Shown here piece by piece: positions 51,198-59,079 of a stretch of DNA of 64,000 bases. The position numbers and the translations under genes were made by a program. The stretch comes from an uncultured Bacteroidota bacterium (GTDB lineage Bacteria > Bacteroidota > Bacteroidia > Bacteroidales > UBA12481). The notes beneath the pieces were generated by a model, which did not search any database, was not told the DNA's origin, and worked only from the letters and a program-made list of their open reading frames with translations. Numbering within the stretch: position 1 is the stretch's first letter; each line of letters starts with the position of its first letter. The stretch lies in assembly GCA_903851365.1 (NCBI GenBank), contig CAINOB010000014.1, positions 56,008 through 120,007 of the forward strand. The letters are read 5' to 3'.

Positions 51198-51227
51198 AGT
51201 TGCCAACTTTATAGAGTTGCCAACTTT
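51198..51227. repeat. REP-like direct repeat near the RAYT start
   Basis: Two direct units AGTTGCCAACTTT (51198-51210 and 51215-51227) are separated by ATAG, 72 bases upstream of the RAYT ATG and about 55 bases before the Rieske gene. Same unit as the arms of the palindrome at 50465-50496, here in direct rather than inverted order. Confidence 0.8.
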
Positions 51228-51281
51228 ACTTCTTTATTATCGGCAAGCCATTTCTTTTATCTTTACAAAAAATAAGTTGCC

Positions 51282-52250
51282 ATGATACTCAACCAATGGT
51301 ACATCGTACTGGAATCAAGGGAAGTGAGAGAAAAACCCGTTGGGGTAACCCGCCTTACTGAGAAGCTGGTATTTTGGCGTGACAAATCCGGTAAAGTTCA
51401 TTGTCTCAGCGATCCATGTATTCACCGTGGAGCCGCTCTGAGTTTCGGGGAATGTATAAACGACCATGTTCGCTGCCCCTTTCACGGACTAGAATTTGAT
51501 TCGACTGGTCGTTGCGTGGTAATCCCTGCCAACAGCGTTGCGAAACCGGTGCCGGAAAATTTTGTTGCCCATCGGTATCATACGTATGAGAATCATGGGT
51601 TTATATGGATATTTTATGGAGATGCCGAACCTGGAGATTTGAAACCCGAATATTTCGACGGACTGGAAAAACATTCCTTTCATAGCAGGATAGATCCTTG
51701 GACAACTCACTATTCAAGGGCAATAGAGAACCAGCTTGATGTCGCTCATCTGCCTTTTGTGCATCGAAAAACTATCGGTCGTGGCGGGCATACCGTAGCC
51801 GATGGTCCGCGTTTGACCTGGATCCACCCAAAGCGGTTCAGGGTTGATGTCTATAACCGTTCTGATGATGGCCAGCCGGCAAAATTCCCGGATGAAACAC
51901 CGATAAAATCGCCAAACACACAACACCTGGATTTTATCTTCCCCAACCTGTGGCAAAATTATCTGACCGATAAGCTGCGTATTGTGGTGGCTTTTGTACC
52001 TGTTGATGGCGAAAATTCTCTGTTATATCTAAGGCTGTATCAAAAAATGGTAACAGTTCCCGGACTGGACAAGATATTCAATTTGATATTTACTCCTTTC
52101 AATATCAGGATATTACATGAAGACCGCAGGGTTGTCCAAACCCAGGTTCCAAAAGCCAGTAAACTCGATGGCGATGAGATGCTGTTTCCCGCAGATATGC
52201 CTATTGTGCAGTATCGGAGGAAGCGGCAGGAACTTCAAAAAGCCAAATAA
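51282..52250 (+). CDS. Rieske 2Fe-2S oxygenase
   Basis: The 322-residue protein has an N-terminal Rieske domain (residues about 5-105) with CIHRG (Cys 46, His 48) and CPFHG (Cys 65, His 68). A C-terminal catalytic domain follows, with the mononuclear iron motif ENQLDVAHLPFVH near residues 147-160. It resembles the pheophorbide-a oxygenase/vanillate-demethylase-type oxygenases and should catalyse an O2-dependent oxidation or demethylation in the cytosol, fed by an unknown reductase not in view. An oxygenase is unusual in an otherwise anaerobe-like gene set. No coupled gene: the next start lies 25 bases after its stop. Confidence 0.87.
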   Translation: MILNQWYIVLESREVREKPVGVTRLTEKLVFWRDKSGKVHCLSDPCIHRGAALSFGECINDHVRCPFHGLEFDSTGRCVVIPANSVAKPVPENFVAHRYHTYENHGFIWIFYGDAEPGDLKPEYFDGLEKHSFHSRIDPWTTHYSRAIENQLDVAHLPFVHRKTIGRGGHTVADGPRLTWIHPKRFRVDVYNRSDDGQPAKFPDETPIKSPNTQHLDFIFPNLWQNYLTDKLRIVVAFVPVDGENSLLYLRLYQKMVTVPGLDKIFNLIFTPFNIRILHEDRRVVQTQVPKASKLDGDEMLFPADMPIVQYRRKRQELQKAK

Positions 52251-52275
52251 AGCTGAAACACGAAATTATTTACGC

Positions 52276-55248
52276 ATGAAAAGAAACTGGATAATCCGGA
52301 ACCGGATTTCACAAATATTTATTTTCCTCTCCCTGTTTTTGCCGCTGACAGCGCAGGAGCAGTTGCCTCCTGTTTTTTTCCGGGCCGATTCTGTATGGGT
52401 CGATTCGGTCTATAAATCACTTACTCCCCGCGAGCGGATCGGTCAGATGATCATGGTAGCCGCTTTTTCGAATAAGGGGCCCGAGCACCAGATGGAAATC
52501 GAAAGGCTTATCCGTGAGGACGGTATCGGTGGAATTGCTTTTTTTCAAGGCGGGCCAGTCCGACAGGCTAATCTGGTGAACCGATATCAGGCAATTGCGA
52601 AAGTTCCGTTATTAATGGCGATTGATGCCGAATGGGGCTTGGCCATGCGGCTCGACAGCATAGTGAAGTTTCCTTACCAGATGGCCCTCGGAGCAATTCG
52701 CGATAATGAAATCATTTACCGGATGGGTGCTCAGATAGCCTGTCAATTAAAGGAAACCGGCATACAAATGAGCTTTGCGCCGGTGGTGGATGTCAATAGC
52801 AATCCGGCCAACCCTGTAATCAATTATCGTTCGTTTGGCGAAAATCCTTACCAGGTGGCTGCCAAGGGACTGGCCTATATGAATGGTTTACAGGATAATA
52901 AAATCCTTGCCACAGCCAAGCATTTTCCAGGTCATGGCGATGCTGATACAGATTCGCATCTGGCATTACCACGCATCAACCGTACTGTTGAGCAGCTGGA
53001 TTCTGTGGAACTATTTCCTTTCAGACGACTGATCAGTAATGGATTAGGATCCGTAATGGTGGCTCATCTTGATGTCCCCGCCCTCGAGCCGCAGATAAAA
53101 GTTCCGACTACCTTATCCCATGCCGTAATTACCGGCCTTCTCAAGGAAAAACTTGGATTCAGGGGATTGATCGTGACAGACGCCCTGAATATGAAGGGTG
53201 TGACTTTGACAAATCCTGCAGGTGAGATTGAATGGAAGGCAATTGAAGCAGGCAACGACCTGCTGATATATGTCAGTGATGTTAAGGTTGCTATTCGTGG
53301 GATCGAACAGGCAATTCAGGATGGAAAAATTTCGGAATCCGACATTGAAAAAAGCTGCAAGAAAATTCTGGCTGTAAAACACTGGACCGGTCTGAATAAG
53401 TGGAAACCTCTGAGGACAGACAGTTTGCCTGAAAGGCTGAATAATCCGGCTGCAACAGTTATCAATCATGAATTAGTGGAAGCATCCCTAACGGTACTCC
53501 TGAACCGCGATTCGCTGATGCCATTGAAAAATATTGAAAAATTAAAAATAGCATCGGTCATCCTTGGACGGACGGAGGAGACAACCTTTCAGCATCGGTT
53601 AAGTTCCTATGCACCTATCGACCGGTTTCAACTGAACGACGCCGCAACCGCTGATCAGGTTAATGCATTGATTAAAAATCTTCAGGGGTATAATCTGGTC
53701 ATTGTTGGTGTTCAGAATATGGACCAGCGGGTTGCAAAAAATTACGGGTTATCCGATATGGAAACCGGTTTTATTGGCAGGATTGCAGAAAAGGTTCCGG
53801 TTATTGCGGCAATTTTCGGAAATCCTTATTCCATCAGTAAATTTCAGGACCCGAGACTACTTGCGGGACTGATTGTTGCCTACCAGGAAACGGATCTGTC
53901 GATGGATCTTACTGCCCAATTGATATTTGGGGGTGTTGGAGCTTCCGGTCGGCTGCCAGTTTCGGTAAAGCCTTGGTTTAAGGCTGGTGACGGACAAGAT
54001 ACGCAGGGTGGAATCCGCTTTTCCTATAACGTGCCTGAGGCGGTTGGCATGGATTCCCGGTATCTTAAAAAAAAAATTGATTCTATCTGCGAAGCTGGAA
54101 TAAAGGCTGGCGCTTACCCTGGCTGTGAGGTTTTTGCCGCCCGAGATGGAAAAGTGATCTTCCAATCATGCTACGGTACCCATATTTATGAATCAGATCA
54201 GCGGGTTGCACCGGATGATCTTTTCGATTTTGCCTCCGTGACCAAGACATCGGCTCCGCTGGCGGCTATCATGCGCCTGGTTCAGGATAAGAAGATCGAC
54301 CTGAATGCCCCATTCGCCAAATACTGGACCGATTTTAAAGGAACCGATAAAGGCAAGATGTCTGTAAGACAGGTGCTTGCCCATGTTGGAGGCCTTGCTG
54401 CCTGGATTCCCTTTTGGGTGGATACTAAGAATCCGGATGGATCCTATAAAGAGAATACCCTGCAGGATGAACCATCGGACCGATTTTCGGTCAGAGTTTC
54501 GGAAGGTCTGTGGCGCAATAATTCTTATGATAAGGATATCCTCAAAAGGATAAAACTGGAGCCTGTGCTGAAGGAGAGGAAATATGTTTATTCAGATCTT
54601 AGTTTTCACCTCTGGCCAAGGATAATTGAAAAGTTGACCAAATCGAAATATGAAACGTATCTGAAGGACCAATTTTATAAACCTTTAGGCGCTTATTCTC
54701 TGACCTACAATCCATTGCGATTCTTCCCCAAAGAACAGATCGTCCCAACCGAGCGGGATACTTTTTTTAGAATGGAGACCTTACAGGGCTTTGTCCATGA
54801 TGAGGGAGCTGCCATGCTGGGCGGCGTAAGCGGAAATGCTGGCTTGTTTGGAACAGCGCAGGACCTGGCAAAAATGTATCAGATGTATCTCTGGAAAGGA
54901 AACTATGGCGGCAGGCAATATATCTCGAAAGAAATCATCAGGGAATTTACAAGATATCAGTATGAATCGGCTGGAATACGCAGAGGACTAGGCTTTGATA
55001 AGCCTTCGATCGGTAATGCCACACTCAGTTATACGGATTGTTATCCCTGTCCGTCAGCTTCACCTTCCAGCTTTGGCCATTCGGGCTATACCGGAACTTT
55101 TGTCTGGGCGGATCCTGAAAATGGGTTGTTGTATGTTTTCCTCAGTAACAGGGTGTATCCAACACGCGATAATAATAAGCTTTCCGATCTCATGATACGG
55201 AAAGCCGTTTTGCAGGCTCTTTATGACAGCATTTCGAAGAAAGGATAG
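52276..55248 (+). CDS. GH3 beta-N-acetylhexosaminidase fused to a beta-lactamase-type serine hydrolase
   Basis: The 990-residue protein has a signal peptide (ISQIFIFLSLFLPLTAQ). A GH3 domain (about 45-400) follows, with KHFPGHGDADTDSH, MVAHLDVPALEP and the catalytic-type VTDALNMKGV Asp. A C-terminal GH3 subdomain (about 410-600) precedes a class C beta-lactamase domain (about 620-985) with FASVTKTSAP for the SxxK motif, YVYSDLSF for YxN, and FGHSGYTGTF in the third-motif position. Both halves suggest peptidoglycan recycling or hydrolysis in the periplasm. ATG 52276 was chosen because it opens the signal peptide; an in-frame ATG at 52117 lies in the Rieske gene. Confidence 0.9.
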   Translation: MKRNWIIRNRISQIFIFLSLFLPLTAQEQLPPVFFRADSVWVDSVYKSLTPRERIGQMIMVAAFSNKGPEHQMEIERLIREDGIGGIAFFQGGPVRQANLVNRYQAIAKVPLLMAIDAEWGLAMRLDSIVKFPYQMALGAIRDNEIIYRMGAQIACQLKETGIQMSFAPVVDVNSNPANPVINYRSFGENPYQVAAKGLAYMNGLQDNKILATAKHFPGHGDADTDSHLALPRINRTVEQLDSVELFPFRRLISNGLGSVMVAHLDVPALEPQIKVPTTLSHAVITGLLKEKLGFRGLIVTDALNMKGVTLTNPAGEIEWKAIEAGNDLLIYVSDVKVAIRGIEQAIQDGKISESDIEKSCKKILAVKHWTGLNKWKPLRTDSLPERLNNPAATVINHELVEASLTVLLNRDSLMPLKNIEKLKIASVILGRTEETTFQHRLSSYAPIDRFQLNDAATADQVNALIKNLQGYNLVIVGVQNMDQRVAKNYGLSDMETGFIGRIAEKVPVIAAIFGNPYSISKFQDPRLLAGLIVAYQETDLSMDLTAQLIFGGVGASGRLPVSVKPWFKAGDGQDTQGGIRFSYNVPEAVGMDSRYLKKKIDSICEAGIKAGAYPGCEVFAARDGKVIFQSCYGTHIYESDQRVAPDDLFDFASVTKTSAPLAAIMRLVQDKKIDLNAPFAKYWTDFKGTDKGKMSVRQVLAHVGGLAAWIPFWVDTKNPDGSYKENTLQDEPSDRFSVRVSEGLWRNNSYDKDILKRIKLEPVLKERKYVYSDLSFHLWPRIIEKLTKSKYETYLKDQFYKPLGAYSLTYNPLRFFPKEQIVPTERDTFFRMETLQGFVHDEGAAMLGGVSGNAGLFGTAQDLAKMYQMYLWKGNYGGRQYISKEIIREFTRYQYESAGIRRGLGFDKPSIGNATLSYTDCYPCPSASPSSFGHSGYTGTFVWADPENGLLYVFLSNRVYPTRDNNKLSDLMIRKAVLQALYDSISKKG

Positions 55249-55258
55249 GAGGTAAAGT

Positions 55259-57247
55259 ATGGTTAGGAGGCTAAAGAAGGTTATAAGGTTAGGAGTTTTA
55301 ATGTTTATTATGGTGGCGATGCACTTGATGCCATCTCAGTCGCAGACTGTGAATAAGTATAACGACTCCATTATAAGGAAGATACATGATCTGGCTGATC
55401 GGCGTGATGCGGATGGATTATTGCCTTATCTGAAAAGTACTGATCCCAATTACCGGGGCGAGGCGCTGTTTTGCCTGGGCAGCGTACAAGAGGTAGGTGT
55501 CATAGATTCGATTTACTCGGCAATGCATGTGGATCAGGATCGTGTTCGGATGATTGGTGCCTGGGCATTAGGCCAAACGGGCAATCAATCGGCAGTGACC
55601 CTGCTTAAGAAAGTTCTGGAGACCGAAACCAGTCCGCTGGTTAAAGGAATGTGTTACGAAGCTATCGGGAAATGCGGTAATGAAGCTGATCTTAATTTTA
55701 TTGCCGGTATCGATTGCCCGTTGCAGGAATCTGAAGGTCAGGCTATGGCGATTTTCAGGTTTGGCGTTCGCGGCATTACTACGGTGCCAGGAAACCAACG
55801 GATTTTAAAGCTGATAAACACTGGCACCAGCACTGCCGGAATGATTTATGCCTCTTATTATCTGGGCAGATATGCCGGAATGGACTGGCTTCAGACCGTA
55901 CCGGCTGATATTGGTGCTATTTATGAAAAGGAAAAAGATCAGGAGGTCCGTTCGAACCTGATAAAGGCCGTTATTCGTGCAAAGGATGAGGAGGCCTGGC
56001 CTCTGGTTAAAAATATTCTCGATTCGGATGCCGACTACAGGATAAAGGTCAACATTTTGAATTCCATGCAGCTGATTCCCTGGAACAAGGCATTAAAAAC
56101 AGTTTATCGGTTAGTTGCAGGGGCCGATTCCAATCTTTCTGTCGCCGCTGCCGAGGCCGTACAGGCACATGCCGTGTATACCGATTTACCTGAGCTGCTG
56201 AATGGTATCGAGCAGACAAAAAGCTGGAGGAGCCGGTCGCTTTTACTCGGAAAGGCGCTCGAACTGGTGATCGGCAAACCTGCCCTTGTGAAGAAAGTGG
56301 AAAAGATGATTTTCGAATCGGTCAATCTGGCGACCACCCCAACAATAAAGGCCTGGTACCTTAAATCTCTGATCCCTGATCCCGGTCAGTATGCTTTTGC
56401 CGAAATACAGCTTAACTCAGCGCGTGACCCGGTTTTGGCGACCTCGGCGCTGGAGACACTGACGGAAATGCGCAAGAGTCCAAATTTTGCCGAAGCATCG
56501 AAGGCTGCCATTGGTACAGGCATTAATCTGGAATCGGAATTCCTTCGGATATTCAAGAAGGCAATCCAAACGGGTGATGTGGCTCAGGTTGCCTTGGCTG
56601 CAGGGGTATTGCGCGATCCTCAGCTGAATTACCGGGGAAAGATCACAGATACTGAATTTCTGGATGCAGCATTGACCAAGATAAACATGCCTTCGAAAAT
56701 CGAGGCCTTTATCGAAGTAAATCAGACTATTGCCTGGTTAAGGGGTAAGCCTGCTTTAAAGAAAGTTCCGCCGATGTTCAATCATCCAATTAACTGGCAG
56801 GTCATCAGCCGCATCTCCCCAAAACAGAAGGTTTTAATTAAAACCAGCAAGGGTGAGTTTGTCGTGCAATTGAATGTTACCTGGTGCCCCGGCACAGCCG
56901 CAGCCTTTGTAGAGATGGCTGAATCAGGATTTTACAAGAATTTCATCGTCCACAGGGTGGTTCCGAACTTTGTAATGCAGGATGGTTGTCCTCGTGGTGA
57001 TGGCTGGGGTTCACCTGACTTTACCATCCGTTCGGAATTCTCACCGACCCCATTTATGGAGGGAACCTTGGGCATGGCTTCCTCAGGAAAAGATACCGAA
57101 GGAAGTCAATGGTACGTCACTCATTCATCCACTCCGCATCTTGATGCCAAATACACGAATTTTGGCTTTGTGATTGAAGGAATGGAGGTGGTACACAAAC
57201 TGGAGGTCGGCGACACCATTATCGGAATGGAATTACTTAAGGACTAG
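55259..57247 (+). CDS. HEAT-repeat protein with C-terminal cyclophilin domain
   Basis: The 662-residue protein begins at ATG 55259 after an unusually strong AGGAGG (55247-55252) that overlaps the previous stop. An N-terminal signal peptide (LGVLMFIMVAMHLMPSQSQ) is followed by HEAT-type repeats (residues about 40-500; GEALFCLGSVQEVG, VRMIGAWALGQTGN, ETSPLVKGMCYEAIGKCGN) and a cyclophilin-type peptidyl-prolyl isomerase domain (about 520-660; VLIKTSKGEFVVQLN, FIVHRVVPNFVMQDGCPRGDGWG, GTLGMASSGKDTEGSQWYVTHSSTPHLD). It is likely a periplasmic chaperone or scaffold. It overlaps the convergent ManA gene by four bases. Confidence 0.9.
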   Translation: MVRRLKKVIRLGVLMFIMVAMHLMPSQSQTVNKYNDSIIRKIHDLADRRDADGLLPYLKSTDPNYRGEALFCLGSVQEVGVIDSIYSAMHVDQDRVRMIGAWALGQTGNQSAVTLLKKVLETETSPLVKGMCYEAIGKCGNEADLNFIAGIDCPLQESEGQAMAIFRFGVRGITTVPGNQRILKLINTGTSTAGMIYASYYLGRYAGMDWLQTVPADIGAIYEKEKDQEVRSNLIKAVIRAKDEEAWPLVKNILDSDADYRIKVNILNSMQLIPWNKALKTVYRLVAGADSNLSVAAAEAVQAHAVYTDLPELLNGIEQTKSWRSRSLLLGKALELVIGKPALVKKVEKMIFESVNLATTPTIKAWYLKSLIPDPGQYAFAEIQLNSARDPVLATSALETLTEMRKSPNFAEASKAAIGTGINLESEFLRIFKKAIQTGDVAQVALAAGVLRDPQLNYRGKITDTEFLDAALTKINMPSKIEAFIEVNQTIAWLRGKPALKKVPPMFNHPINWQVISRISPKQKVLIKTSKGEFVVQLNVTWCPGTAAAFVEMAESGFYKNFIVHRVVPNFVMQDGCPRGDGWGSPDFTIRSEFSPTPFMEGTLGMASSGKDTEGSQWYVTHSSTPHLDAKYTNFGFVIEGMEVVHKLEVGDTIIGMELLKD

Positions 57248-59004
57248 GTGCGGACGTAAGCTTTAAGAGTGGCGCACTGCTTCCCTTCGCTTTCTCCAAA
57301 TGGTCGGATGGTATAATCACCTACAACGGCTGGTACAATAAATGTTTCGGCATAATGGACGACAAAAGGACTGAAGGCGCCTGATGGACTTTCCACAACT
57401 ACCTCACGACCTTCAACCAAACAAATAACATTAACTCCACCAGCCGTATTGTGGGGTACCTTGCCGATAAACCAGTGGCGCCGGGTTTCAATGAATTCCA
57501 ACTCGTGAAGTCCGGTGCGCTCTTCCAGCCAACCCTCCCCCTCGGCAATTTTTTCGACCGGGCTAACCAGGTTTTTACGCGTCCATTCGGTGGTGCGATC
57601 CCATTGGATATTTTTCTTTCCGTGCCCGATATTGATTGGCCGCGGTTTTCCATCCATACCCAGGCGTCCCCAGTCCCATAATTTAAAGGTGAAAATATAG
57701 GGTGTTGCGCTGATTTCCAGCACCATGCTGTCTTTTCCGGAGCAATGTACCGTGCCGCCGGGAATCAGGAAATGATCATGTTTTTTCACCGGCCAGGTTT
57801 GTACATGCTTCTCAGCGTCAAATGAGCCATCACCCTCCTGGGCCCGGGTAAGGTCGGCAATCATGGAATCCGGATCAACACCTTCTTTAAGGCCAAGATA
57901 AACGAGGGCCCCGGGTTTGGCATCCATCATATAGTAGCTCTCATCCTGAGTATAGTCCATACCGAATTGTTCCCTGATATATTCAGTAAGCGGATGTACC
58001 TGCAGACTCAGGTTGCCGCCACCAATAGTATCGAGATAATCGAACCGAATAGGGAATTCGTCACCAAAGCGATTATAGACCGCGAGGCCCAGCAGCCTTT
58101 CCGGTTGATAGAAAACCAGGTTAATAGAAGGAATTTCAATAATAGAATCACCAAATTTCAGCAACAGGCTATTCTCTTCTGGTACACAATTAAAGCACCA
58201 TGCATAATTTGGCGATGCAGGATCGAGATTGCAGTTTTCTTTCATCCATTGACCGCCCCACGGACCAGGATCAAAAAATGGCACCACGCTGAACGGACCG
58301 GTCAGACTCTGGGTCAGTCCTTCCATGACTCCCGCTGCAGCTACCATTTTTGGCTCTGCCCGGTTGTTGGTATCAAGCAAATAATCCCATTCCGGCATCA
58401 GTTGCTTTTTCCATTTGTCGCACACCCTCCAGTCAACGAAGAAGCCCTGCTTATATAAAAGCATCCAGTCGGCAGTGTCTTTGTTTCTCAATCCCAGATT
58501 ATGCACTTCATGTTTTCTCATTCTTAACTGGATTTCCCAGCGGGCCATATCCGCATAAACAAGTATGTCGGGATTCTTAAATAGCAGGGCAGCGCCTGTT
58601 CCAGTGATGAGTACAATTCCATCCTGTACTGAATTGATTCGCTCTGCTGCTTCCGTGATTTTTGCAGGATCGAAATAGTTATCCAGAGTCAGTCTGGTGA
58701 TACGTCCGAATATCCGGTCATCAGTAACATCAGGATAAACCATTTTGCTGATATATTCCTCCGGATACATCAGATCCCTCGCATTAATAGCCATTGCCGG
58801 CCGGATACCTTCAACCAGCCTGGACGTGGTTTCATCCTCCAGAATGCCCTGATAATATTCTACGACGACTACAGTTCTGCGTTTTCCCTTTGCCTTTATA
58901 TTCATATTTATCTGGCTTGAGATTGAATCCCAGCCTGAGTTTACCGTGTAATTTCCTTGAACGCTGACACAGGGAAACTGGTTGAATTGTGATTTCTGTA
59001 ACAT
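57244..59004 (-). CDS. manA: Class I mannose-6-phosphate isomerase with N-terminal extension
   Basis: The 586-residue protein carries the type I phosphomannose isomerase fold in its C-terminal half: SLQVHPLTEYI (zinc-type His), DESYYMMDAKPGALVYLGL, and IPGGTVHCSGKDSMVLEIS. The N-terminal 240 residues are an extension (RRTVVVVEYYQGILEDETTSRLVEG, VLITGTGAALLF, LVYADMARWEIQLRMRKHEVHNLGL) that looks like a nucleoside-kinase-type fold without an obvious P-loop. Class I enzymes of Bacteroidota often have this size. It interconverts mannose 6-phosphate and fructose 6-phosphate. It is divergent from the sensor kinase and tail-to-tail with the HEAT-cyclophilin gene. Confidence 0.88.
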   Translation of the reverse strand: MLQKSQFNQFPCVSVQGNYTVNSGWDSISSQINMNIKAKGKRRTVVVVEYYQGILEDETTSRLVEGIRPAMAINARDLMYPEEYISKMVYPDVTDDRIFGRITRLTLDNYFDPAKITEAAERINSVQDGIVLITGTGAALLFKNPDILVYADMARWEIQLRMRKHEVHNLGLRNKDTADWMLLYKQGFFVDWRVCDKWKKQLMPEWDYLLDTNNRAEPKMVAAAGVMEGLTQSLTGPFSVVPFFDPGPWGGQWMKENCNLDPASPNYAWCFNCVPEENSLLLKFGDSIIEIPSINLVFYQPERLLGLAVYNRFGDEFPIRFDYLDTIGGGNLSLQVHPLTEYIREQFGMDYTQDESYYMMDAKPGALVYLGLKEGVDPDSMIADLTRAQEGDGSFDAEKHVQTWPVKKHDHFLIPGGTVHCSGKDSMVLEISATPYIFTFKLWDWGRLGMDGKPRPINIGHGKKNIQWDRTTEWTRKNLVSPVEKIAEGEGWLEERTGLHELEFIETRRHWFIGKVPHNTAGGVNVICLVEGREVVVESPSGAFSPFVVHYAETFIVPAVVGDYTIRPFGESEGKQCATLKAYVRT

Positions 59005-59079
59005 ATTTTGCTTTGGTCTACAAAAATAGACGAAATAAGAATTTATTTATACTTTTAAAGTTTTGGGGCAAAGTGAAGT

